Below are positions 1 through 5,045 of a stretch of 6,274 bases of DNA, in pieces. This DNA is from an uncultured Ruminococcus sp. (lineage in GTDB: Bacteria; Bacillota; Clostridia; Oscillospirales; Acutalibacteraceae). The notes beneath the pieces are model-generated. The model saw only the letters and a list, made by a program, of their open reading frames with translations. It was not told the origin of the DNA and made no database searches. Location of the stretch: positions 1-6,274 of the forward strand of contig CALZCU010000065.1 in assembly GCA_945632055.1 (NCBI GenBank), given 5' to 3'. Each line of letters begins with the position of its first letter. Position 1 is the stretch's first letter. The position numbers and the translations under genes are program-made.

Positions 1-1
1 C

Positions 2-148
2 AAAAACGCTGCTAAGGCAGGTCGTGAGTTTTTTGAAACCACCTGCGCTGAATGCGGCGGACCTGCAAAGATTCCTTTCCAGCCGATGGAAGGCAAGAGC
101 TATTACTGCAGTGATTGCTTCGCAAAAAGAAAAGCAGCTGCTGAATAA
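2..148 (+). CDS. 3' end of a small CxxC-x17-CxxC zinc-ribbon protein (partial)
   Basis: The frame is open from base 2 and ends at TAA 146-148; the start lies left of the window. The 48 visible residues contain CAEC, exactly 17 residues, then CSDC, and end in a basic Lys/Arg/Ala tail. Two CxxC knuckles at this fixed spacing are the hallmark of the small 'CxxC-x17-CxxC' zinc-ribbon domain found in many Firmicutes proteins, where four cysteines are expected to bind one zinc ion. Such domains usually bind nucleic acid or proteins, but the precise role is unknown and no function is claimed here. The gene is followed by a strong terminator, so it is probably the last gene of its unit and not cotranscribed with the deacetylase. 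I am confident about the zinc ribbon and not about the function. Confidence 0.8.
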   Translation, partial: KNAAKAGREFFETTCAECGGPAKIPFQPMEGKSYYCSDCFAKRKAAAE

Positions 149-178
149 TATATTTTAATTATAATATTTTTGCACTGT

Positions 179-209
179 ACACGGCAGGCTCAGGCTTGCC
201 GTGTTTTTT
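179..209 (+). terminator. Intrinsic terminator after the zinc-ribbon gene
   Basis: An 11-bp stem (179-189 with 194-204, one G-T pair) closes a TCAG tetraloop and runs straight into a run of six T (204-209). It lies 30 bases after the stop codon of the zinc-ribbon gene. This is a textbook factor-independent terminator. Confidence 0.92.
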
Positions 210-224
210 CTCCTGATAATAAAT

Positions 225-253
225 CTGACCTTATTATATAAAAATTCTATACT
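225..253 (+). promoter_or_regulatory. Candidate sigma-A promoter for the deacetylase
   Basis: CTGACC (225-230) as -35 and TATACT (248-253) as -10 are separated by 17 bp. They lie downstream of the terminator at 179-209 and upstream of the deacetylase start. A transcript would begin near 260 and have a leader of about 134 nt. The -10 is good and the -35 is moderate. The predicted start falls inside the left arm of the long hairpin at 255-338, which lowers confidence. Confidence 0.4.
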
Positions 254-254
254 T

Positions 255-338
255 ATACTAATTTCTGATAGAAAGTAGATTTATATTTGCGAAAATTAGA
301 CCGCAAAGATTTTCTGCTTTTTTATCAGGTATTAGTAT
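255..338. repeat. 84-nt long imperfect hairpin (inverted repeat) in the deacetylase leader
   Basis: Bases 255-270 pair with 323-338 (15 of 16 positions, one mismatch, one G-T). After a one-base bulge, 271-279 pair with 313-321 (two G-T). An inner stem TTTGCG (286-291) pairs with CGCAAA (302-307) around a 10-base loop. About 31 pairs fold the whole segment into one rod. It has no T-run directly after it and no coding content. It could be a structured leader RNA, a protein-binding palindrome or a small dispersed repeat; the sequence alone does not decide. Confidence 0.7.
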
Positions 339-356
339 TAGCTTTTATCATAATAA

Positions 357-393
357 AAAATCCTCTCCCATATAATCTATCGGAGGGGATTTT
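357..393 (+). promoter_or_regulatory. Hairpin sequestering the deacetylase Shine-Dalgarno
   Basis: Bases 357-368 pair with 382-393 in a 12-bp stem with one G-T pair and a 13-base loop. The right arm contains the entire ribosome binding site GGAGGGG (382-388) and ends directly before ATG 394. On an RNA starting upstream, the ribosome binding site would be buried. Read on the minus strand, the same hairpin is followed by TTTTTT (360-355), so it could also terminate antisense transcripts. The loop holds a TATAAT/CATATAAT sequence (369-376). Confidence 0.65.
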
Positions 394-1179
394 ATGCGTT
401 TATTAATTTTAACAAAGCGTAGCCTAATTTCAATCGGATTTTGCCTTTTAATCGGTGCAATAACTGCGGCAATCGCAATTACCTCGACTGTGAAAGCAGT
501 TCAGACTGCTTCAACACCCCGTGAAATCCCCATTTATTATGTGGACACCGACAAAAAGCAGGTCGCACTGTCCTTTGACGCCGCCTGGGGCAACGAGCAG
601 ACGGAAACTCTGCTCGAAATACTCGACAAATACAATGTTAAGTCCACATTCTTTCTCGTTGGCGACTGGGTTGACAAATATCCCGAAAGCGTAAAGGATA
701 TTGCCGCCAAAGGTCACGATGTTGAGAATCACAGCAACACGCACCCGCATATGACCAAGATGTCAACGGCTGATATGGCAGGGCAGATTCAAGCCTGCAA
801 CGAAAAAATCAAACAGCTGACAGGCAATGCGCCTACGCTCTTCCGTGCACCCTACGGCGACTATAACAACGATGTTGTAAAATCGGTAAATGGCTGCGGA
901 ATGTACTGTGTGCAGTGGGATGTCGATTCTCTCGACTGGAAGGATCCCTCGCCCGAGCAGATTACAAAAAATGTTGTCAACAAGCTGAAAAACGGCAGTA
1001 TAATACTGATGCACAACGGAGCAAAAAACACACCGGAAGCTCTGCCGATGGTGATTGAGGGCATTAAGGAAAAGGGGTACGAGATTGTTCCGATTTCACA
1101 AATTCTGCTGAAGGGCGAATACTTTACCGATGTTGACGGAAAAATGTGCCGGAAGCAGACGACAACAACAGGTCAATAA
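394..1179 (+). CDS. PdaB-like polysaccharide (peptidoglycan) deacetylase, carbohydrate esterase family 4
   Basis: 261 residues, similar in length to B. subtilis PdaB. A short basic start followed by one hydrophobic segment (about 10-31) anchors or exports the protein; the NodB-type domain spans about 54-240. Visible family motifs in order are: SFDAAWG (60-66, catalytic Asp62), HSNTH (113-117, metal histidines 113 and 117), RAPYG (151-155), DSLDW (178-182) and ILMHN (204-208, His207). Classical CE4 enzymes have FDD in motif 1; here the second, metal-binding Asp is Ala63, as in the PdaB-type sporulation branch. The expected role is N-deacetylation of wall or cortex glycan, but activity may be weak or altered. 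ATG 394 is preceded by GGAGGGG at 5-nt spacing, so the start is secure. The gene stands alone, convergent with the L,D-transpeptidase. A sporulation role is inferred from the family, not shown here. Confidence 0.9.
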   Translation: MRLLILTKRSLISIGFCLLIGAITAAIAITSTVKAVQTASTPREIPIYYVDTDKKQVALSFDAAWGNEQTETLLEILDKYNVKSTFFLVGDWVDKYPESVKDIAAKGHDVENHSNTHPHMTKMSTADMAGQIQACNEKIKQLTGNAPTLFRAPYGDYNNDVVKSVNGCGMYCVQWDVDSLDWKDPSPEQITKNVVNKLKNGSIILMHNGAKNTPEALPMVIEGIKEKGYEIVPISQILLKGEYFTDVDGKMCRKQTTTTGQ

Positions 1180-1188
1180 AGCAACACA

Positions 1189-1215
1189 AACGGCAAAGCG
1201 GAATGCTTTGCCGTT
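1189..1215. terminator. Bidirectional terminator between deacetylase and L,D-transpeptidase
   Basis: A perfect 11-bp stem (1189-1199 with 1205-1215) with a 5-base loop lies in the 72-nt gap between two convergent genes. On the minus strand it is followed by a T-rich stretch (TTTGTGTT), favouring termination of the transpeptidase gene. On the plus strand the tail is only TTAATT, so termination after the deacetylase is less certain, although the GC-rich stem is placed just 9 nt after the stop. Confidence 0.8.
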
Positions 1216-1251
1216 AATTGCGCCGTATTGACTTTAAGAGCCGCTGAATAA

Positions 1252-2754
1252 TCAGTAAACTACTACCTTAGTACCGATTCCAGCCTTTTGATAAATCTTC
1301 TTAACTGCGTTGTACGGAGTGTTTACACAGCCGTGCGAGCCGTTGCCCTTGTAGGTTGTTCCGCCGTATTCACTGTTTGAACGCCAGCTTGCGTCGTGTA
1401 TTCCTATGCCGGAATATGTAAACGCCATCCAATAATTTACATATGAAGCATATCCGGGACCCACAAGAGTTGTCGGTGACAGACGCTGATAGATTGAATA
1501 AACACCCTTGGGAGTGTTATGATAGCCGTCGTCATTTCCCGTTACAACATCGGTTTCGCAATAGAGGTCACCGCTTCTGTAATACCACATATGCTGCTGT
1601 TTAAGGCTGATTTCAATATATGTTCCGCTCATACTCTGTCCGTATGCGTTCTTTGTAACCGTCTTTGAGCGGGTTGCGTATGTTCCGAGAACCTTTGTTT
1701 TGCTCGGTCCGTTAATCTTGTAGGGCTGAACTCTGAAATAATAGGTTTTGTTGTGAGTCAGTCTGACCGTATTGAAGAAGGTCTTTGTTGTCGAGCCGAG
1801 CTTCTTGAACGGTCCGCTTCTCGATGTAGCGTAATAAATATCATATCCAGTTGCATATTTGTTTCTGTTCCAGGACAAGCTCACCCTTGAAACCTGTGAG
1901 GTCATTGAGTAATCGGGTGCGCCTAAGCCGCAGATGAATTTGATTTCATTTGAAGGCGCAGTATAAGATGTGCCGTAAAGCTCACGGAAAGGTCTTACGC
2001 TGTAGTAATAGGCTCTTCCCAATTCAACATTTTTATCGGTAAATGATGTTGTGCTGTTGCCTCTTATCGTTTTGTAAAGCACATATTTTGCGTCCGTCTT
2101 GTTGCAGGCACGGTAAATTTTATATCCTGTTGCCTTTGAATTTCTGTTCCATTCAAACTGAATAACGCTTGATGAGCGCACACTGTCGAGTCCCGAAACC
2201 TTGCCGGGCTGGGTTGCAGTCTTTTTGATTGTACCCTCACCCTCATACCTCTTGCCGTCCTGCTCAATAAAAGCTGAAACCTTAAAGTGATACTGAGTGG
2301 TATGTGCAAGCTTTGAAATTGTGCAGGTGTTCGTCTTTACCTCTGCAATTTTTTTAAAGGTGTTTGTTTCATCAGCATTGCGGTAATAAACATAATAGCC
2401 TGTTGCGCCGCTGACCTTATCCCATTCAAGCGTAATCTTATCTGTTAAGAAGCTTGTTTTTACAACATTTCTAACATTGCCAACCTTCGGAGCAGGTTTA
2501 ATCGGGGCGATTGTAACGGGTGCTGTTGTCGGTTCTGTTGTTATCGGTTCTGTTGCAGCTACTTCTGTCGGAGTCTCAGCAGGCTCTGAATTACTTTGAA
2601 CTTCCGCTCCGAGCGATTCGCCGACAACCTCTGCCGCAACCTCAGGTGATTCGCTCTCTGCCGCAAATGCCCCTGTGTTCAACGAAACAGATGCAGAAAT
2701 CAATGTGACTGCCGCAAGCACGCACGAAAAAATGCGCTTTAACTTTTTGTTCAT
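1252..2754 (-). CDS. Secreted L,D-transpeptidase (YkuD) with three fibronectin type III domains
   Basis: 500 residues. A Sec signal peptide (about 1-32: KK..K, hydrophobic core, cleavage near AFA-A) is followed by a Glu/Thr/Pro-rich linker (about 33-90). Three tandem FN3 domains follow (about 91-182, 184-275, 277-366), each carrying the repeated core W(D/N)xxxxATGYxxYY/R at 111, 202 and 296. The C-terminal YkuD catalytic domain (about 375-500) has His453 in GIGIHDASW and the signature SHGCVN (473-478) with nucleophile Cys476. The enzyme should form 3-3 peptide crosslinks in peptidoglycan or attach proteins outside the membrane; the FN3 array probably positions it in the wall. Start ATG 2754-2752 has GAGGGAGA 5' of it (complement of 2759-2766). 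It lies downstream of the small minus-strand gene but has its own promoter. No sortase signal or transmembrane anchor is seen at the C terminus. Confidence 0.93.
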   Translation of the reverse strand: MNKKLKRIFSCVLAAVTLISASVSLNTGAFAAESESPEVAAEVVGESLGAEVQSNSEPAETPTEVAATEPITTEPTTAPVTIAPIKPAPKVGNVRNVVKTSFLTDKITLEWDKVSGATGYYVYYRNADETNTFKKIAEVKTNTCTISKLAHTTQYHFKVSAFIEQDGKRYEGEGTIKKTATQPGKVSGLDSVRSSSVIQFEWNRNSKATGYKIYRACNKTDAKYVLYKTIRGNSTTSFTDKNVELGRAYYYSVRPFRELYGTSYTAPSNEIKFICGLGAPDYSMTSQVSRVSLSWNRNKYATGYDIYYATSRSGPFKKLGSTTKTFFNTVRLTHNKTYYFRVQPYKINGPSKTKVLGTYATRSKTVTKNAYGQSMSGTYIEISLKQQHMWYYRSGDLYCETDVVTGNDDGYHNTPKGVYSIYQRLSPTTLVGPGYASYVNYWMAFTYSGIGIHDASWRSNSEYGGTTYKGNGSHGCVNTPYNAVKKIYQKAGIGTKVVVY

Positions 2755-2846
2755 TTATTCTCCCTCTTTCATCGATATGACTTTGACAATGCTAAAACCC
2801 CATACAAAATAATAACGCTTAGCTTTGCCTCTGAAAATTTGAGTAA

Positions 2847-2876
2847 ATTATAGCCATATCATATTATTATAGTCAT
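2847..2876 (-). promoter_or_regulatory. Promoter of the L,D-transpeptidase gene
   Basis: On the minus strand ATGACT (2876-2871) and TATAAT (2852-2847) are 18 bp apart, which would give a start near 2840 and a leader of about 86 nt. The -10 is perfect and the -35 keeps TGAC. A second TATAAT lies 19 bp upstream as part of a direct repeat, so a second start is possible. The rest of the 246-bp gap (2755-3000) is very AT-rich with no ORF and no convincing terminator for the upstream minus-strand gene. Confidence 0.55.
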
Positions 2877-2878
2877 AT
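2847..2878 (-). repeat. 19-bp-period direct repeat containing two -10 boxes
   Basis: ATATGRCTATAAT occurs twice on the minus strand (2878-2866 and 2859-2847), differing at one base, with a 19-bp period. Each copy ends in a perfect TATAAT. It may be two tandem promoters or a tandem operator overlapping one promoter. Confidence 0.6.
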
Positions 2879-3000
2879 TATATTATAAAATTTCCAAAAA
2901 ATAAAGTGTTTTTTATGTAACTTTTTTAAAAATTAAAAGCGATTTAATGAATTTTTTGTAATATATAAAAATAATGTACTGCATTGCCCTGAAGCTTGTT

Positions 3001-3300
3001 TTATTTTCTTGGTCTGTCGGGGCATACGCTTGACGGTATTCTTTCGTCATACTGCTCAACGGCAACCTTTACTCTTGTGCGAAGCCGTTCAAAGGGAGTG
3101 TCCTTTTTTTCAATTATTTCATTAGGAGTAAGCTTTTTCTGTACCAAATTTGAAGCGCCCGGCTGACTGTGCATACGCATCACAATGCCCTCGTGCTGAA
3201 TTAAAGCAAAAAGCTGACTGAGCGATTTGCAGGCGTCAATTTCCTTTAAAAGCTCTTCTTTTGTTTTTCTGCGATAACCGCTGACACCGTAGCTTTTCAC
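3001..3300 (-). CDS. Small basic protein of unknown function
   Basis: 99 residues from GTG 3300-3298 to TAA 3003-3001. The frame stays open upstream to a TTG at 3387, but that TTG is the -35 box of a near-consensus promoter whose transcript begins near 3352, so the extra 29 residues cannot all be translated from it. The GTG is the only conventional start codon left between there and the core; its ribosome binding site is weak (AAAGG 12 nt away, or GGG at 7 nt), so the start is moderately sure. The protein is Lys/Arg-rich, with a YRRKTKEELLKEID helix near the start (9-22), a second predicted helix around 25-38, the conspicuous RMHSQPGAS (42-50), and a Pro-rich basic tail. No signal peptide, membrane segment or metal motif is seen. 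I do not recognise the family. It is divergent from the GH25/luxS unit and upstream of the transpeptidase in the same direction. Confidence 0.65.
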   Translation of the reverse strand: MKSYGVSGYRRKTKEELLKEIDACKSLSQLFALIQHEGIVMRMHSQPGASNLVQKKLTPNEIIEKKDTPFERLRTRVKVAVEQYDERIPSSVCPDRPRK

Positions 3301-3358
3301 CTTTTCACCCGACCTTTCACACAGAAAAGAAATTTTCCTGAACTTCTCATAGAAATAT

Positions 3359-3387
3359 ATTATACTTAATAATGTAATATTTTTCAA
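3359..3387 (-). promoter_or_regulatory. Near-consensus sigma-A promoter of the small minus-strand gene
   Basis: On the minus strand TTGAAA (3387-3382), a 17-bp spacer and TATAAT (3364-3359) form an 11/12 match to the vegetative consensus. Its position inside the upstream part of the open frame decides the start codon of the gene at 3300. It is back-to-back with the plus-strand promoter at 3409-3437; 21 bp separate the two -35 boxes. Confidence 0.75.
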
Positions 3388-3408
3388 GATAAATTCGGAC
3401 TTAATTTA

Positions 3409-3437
3409 TTTACATATATTTTAAAATATGATATGCT
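3409..3437 (+). promoter_or_regulatory. Promoter of the GH25-luxS unit
   Basis: TTTACA (3409-3414), a 17-bp spacer and TATGCT (3432-3437) preceded by TGA, giving an extended -10. The start is predicted near 3444 with a leader of about 45 nt. The -35 matches 5 of 6, the -10 4 of 6, and the TG element compensates. It faces the divergent promoter at 3359-3387. Confidence 0.6.
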
Positions 3438-3488
3438 TTTAATAAATTACAGGAATACGGACAGAAATAAGGAAATGGAGAAATTAAT

Positions 3489-4397
3489 ATGAAAAGGATA
3501 ATTTGCCTGCTTTCGGCGGCGGTTTTGTCGATTTCGGCAGTGCTTTGCGGCTGTTCCGAAAGTAATGACGAAAAAAGTGTTACTTCTGTAACAGGAACTA
3601 CCGAGGAAGCTACCGACACCACCGTAAAAACCACAGGTGATAAAATTCACATCAACGACAGCACTCTCGGCGAAATCTGGATTACCGAGCTGGAAGGCGT
3701 TCCCGTAAACAAGCTCGACAACAAAGGCTTTTCGGCTGACGCCAACTTAAAATATTACAGCGAAAACGGAAAAGCCGCATCGCTTGAGGGCATTGATGTG
3801 TCCTCCTACAGCGGCGACATTGACTGGAAAAGGGTCAGGGAAAGCGGAATTGACTTTGCTATGATAAGGGTCGGCGGCAGAGGCTACGGCGAAAGCGGAA
3901 AGATTTACGGCGACGACAGGGCTATTGAATACATAAACGGCGCAAAAGCTGAGGGAATTAAGGTTGGCGCATACTTCTTTTCACAGGCAATCAACACTCA
4001 GGAAGCAATTGAGGAGGCTGACTTTGTAAAGTCCGTCCTCGGAGATATAAAGCTCGACTTCCCTGTTGCATACGATTGGGAAATCATAAAGGACGAGAAC
4101 GCAAGGACAGACAGCGTAAGCGCAAGTCAGGCTACCGAATGTGCAAAGGCTTTCTGCGAAAGAGTAAAAGAGCTTGGCTACATCCCTATTCTCTACTCTC
4201 CGAGCCGTGAGCTTTACTTTAAGTATGACCTCAGCCGTCTTTCGGGAATCGATATCTGGTACTGCGAATATGCCGATGTGCCGACATTTTATTATGAATT
4301 TTCAATGTGGCAGTACACCTCCGAGGGAAAAATTGACGGAATTGAGGGAACTGTCGACCTCAACATCTGCTTCACAAGCGTTGCTGACTACGATTAA
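3489..4397 (+). CDS. GH25 lysozyme-like lipoprotein (muramidase)
   Basis: 302 residues. A lipoprotein signal peptide (1-21) ends in the lipobox LCGC with acylated Cys22. A Ser/Thr/Glu-rich spacer (23-50) and a region of about 50 residues with no recognised fold follow, then a glycosyl hydrolase 25 domain (about 98-300). The family acidic residues are visible: Asp103 in GIDVSSYSGDIDW, Asp196 and Glu198 in FPVAYDWE, and Asp290 in GTVDLN; WQYTSEG (274-280) is the typical closing strand. It should cut the beta-1,4 bond between MurNAc and GlcNAc from the outer face of the membrane, suiting wall turnover rather than phage lysis (no holin, no binding repeats). ATG 3489 has TGGAG at 8-nt spacing. luxS follows 21 nt after the stop with no terminator, so the two are probably cotranscribed. 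Confidence 0.92.
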   Translation: MKRIICLLSAAVLSISAVLCGCSESNDEKSVTSVTGTTEEATDTTVKTTGDKIHINDSTLGEIWITELEGVPVNKLDNKGFSADANLKYYSENGKAASLEGIDVSSYSGDIDWKRVRESGIDFAMIRVGGRGYGESGKIYGDDRAIEYINGAKAEGIKVGAYFFSQAINTQEAIEEADFVKSVLGDIKLDFPVAYDWEIIKDENARTDSVSASQATECAKAFCERVKELGYIPILYSPSRELYFKYDLSRLSGIDIWYCEYADVPTFYYEFSMWQYTSEGKIDGIEGTVDLNICFTSVADYD

Positions 4398-4404
4398 TTA
4401 TATG

Positions 4405-4421
4405 AAGGAATGATTGAATTG
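4405..4421 (+). promoter_or_regulatory. Ribosome binding site deciding the luxS start
   Basis: AAGGA (4405-4409) directly touches ATG 4410 but is 9 nt from in-frame TTG 4419. Spacing therefore favours TTG initiation. It lies just past the stop of the GH25 gene, allowing translational coupling. Confidence 0.65.
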
Positions 4422-4874
4422 AAAAAAATTGCAAGCTTTACCGTAAATCACAACACACTGAATCCCGGTGTGTATATTTCACGCATTGACGGGGATATTA
4501 CAACCTATGATATGCGTTTTATAAAACCAAACACTCCGCCCTATCTCTCAACGCCCGTAATGCACACCATCGAGCATCTTTTTGCGACCTACGCACGCAA
4601 CAGCGAGCTTGCCGACAGCGTAATCTATTTCGGACCTATGGGTTGCAGGACAGGCTTTTATTTCCTTGTCAGAAATTTGAGCAATCAGCAGGCGCTTGAC
4701 CTGATAAAGGAAACGATTAAGAAGTGCGCAGAGCACAGCGGAGATATTCCCGGAACTACTGCGATTGAATGTGGAAATTACCTTGAACACGACAAAAACG
4801 GAGCAATTTCTGCTTTAAAGGAATATTACAATTTGTTGAAAAATTACGCTGTTGATAACTTACAGTATAATTAA
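4419..4874 (+). CDS. luxS: S-ribosylhomocysteine lyase (AI-2 synthase) LuxS
   Basis: 151 residues from TTG 4419. LuxS splits S-ribosylhomocysteine into homocysteine and DPD, the precursor of AI-2, in the activated methyl cycle; it is a cytoplasmic metal-dependent homodimer. Key residues, numbered from this start: metal ligands His49 and His53 in HTIEHLFAT with catalytic Glu52, catalytic Cys76 in GPMGCRTGFY, and the third metal ligand Cys118 in ECGNYLEHD. Length fits the family. An in-frame ATG at 4410 would add three residues, but the ribosome binding site AAGGA (4405-4409) abuts that ATG with no spacing, while it is 9 nt from the TTG; the TTG product begins MKKIASFTVNH, like clostridial LuxS proteins. 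It sits 21 nt behind the GH25 gene, a probable operon. The usual methyl-cycle partners (mtnN/pfs, metE/H, cysteine genes) are not in the window. Confidence 0.95.
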   Translation: MKKIASFTVNHNTLNPGVYISRIDGDITTYDMRFIKPNTPPYLSTPVMHTIEHLFATYARNSELADSVIYFGPMGCRTGFYFLVRNLSNQQALDLIKETIKKCAEHSGDIPGTTAIECGNYLEHDKNGAISALKEYYNLLKNYAVDNLQYN

Positions 4875-4895
4875 TTTTAAGAAATATTGTGCATC

Positions 4896-4929
4896 TTTAC
4901 CGAATATTCACGCAGTATTTGGTGAATAT
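4896..4929 (+). other. Two mutually exclusive hairpins after luxS
   Basis: Hairpin A pairs 4896-4906 with 4916-4926 (11 bp, two G-T). Hairpin B pairs 4904-4911 with 4922-4929 (8 bp, no G-T). They share bases 4904-4906 and 4922-4926, so only one can form at a time. No T-run follows either, so neither is a standard terminator; this is the only candidate end structure seen between luxS and the M23 gene. Confidence 0.4.
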
Positions 4930-4961
4930 ACTATTTATGGTTACAGTTTTTATTTCTCTTA

Positions 4962-4989
4962 TTGCAAAATCGTTACAATTTGATATAAT
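4962..4989 (+). promoter_or_regulatory. Promoter of the G5/M23 peptidase gene
   Basis: TTGCAA (4962-4967), a 16-bp spacer and TATAAT (4984-4989) preceded by TGA, a perfect extended -10. The start is expected near 4996, giving a leader of about 50 nt that contains the WalR-like box. Confidence 0.65.
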
Positions 4990-5003
4990 TAAAGCATCGA
5001 GTT

Positions 5004-5020
5004 TGTTACAAAAATGTAAC
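5004..5020 (+). promoter_or_regulatory. WalR (YycF)-type operator
   Basis: TGTTAC (5004-5009), five A, TGTAAC (5015-5020) matches the known WalR consensus TGTWAH-N5-TGTWAH at every constrained base. It lies about 9-25 bases after the predicted transcription start, a position that in known cases fits repression or road-blocking more than activation. The same bases also form a palindrome, GTTACA-N4-TGTAAC, so a different dimeric regulator or a weak RNA hairpin is an alternative. Confidence 0.5.
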
Positions 5021-5045
5021 GGTTAATGAGATTGGAGAAATTATT

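Noticed and set aside
511..1064. Minus-strand open frames inside the deacetylase gene
   Set aside because: They lie antisense to a gene with clear family motifs and have no ribosome binding sites or recognisable domains; they are shadows.
2064..2708. Open frames on both strands overlapping the transpeptidase gene
   Set aside because: The real frame is a continuous signal peptide-FN3-YkuD protein; the alternatives arise from Thr/Glu/Pro codons read in other frames.
2755..2840. Possible riboswitch in the transpeptidase leader (GGCAAAGC resembles part of a c-di-GMP-I motif)
   Set aside because: Only a few bases match; the paired helices and the second conserved segment of that riboswitch are absent.
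2940..3000. Terminator after the small minus-strand gene
   Set aside because: Only a 4-bp stem before a short T-rich stretch could be found, too weak to call.
3298..3350. A 17-codon leader ORF (ATG 3350-3348, minus) whose TGA overlaps GTG 3300
   Set aside because: Its ATG would lie within two bases of the predicted transcript start with no ribosome binding site, and the peptide has no regulatory-looking run.
3409..3425. Weak WalR-like site near the GH25 promoter (TTTAAA-N5-TGTAAA on the minus strand)
   Set aside because: It misses the key G in one half and lies in very AT-rich DNA where such matches occur by chance.
3410..3650. Minus-strand open frames across the start of the GH25 gene
   Set aside because: They overlap the lipoprotein signal sequence and its promoter antisense and show no protein-like features.
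4174..4413. Plus-strand frame overlapping the end of the GH25 gene and the luxS start
   Set aside because: It runs in another frame across conserved GH25 residues and has no ribosome binding site; not a coding region.
4548..4790. Minus-strand frame inside luxS
   Set aside because: It is antisense to the conserved LuxS catalytic core with no supporting signal.
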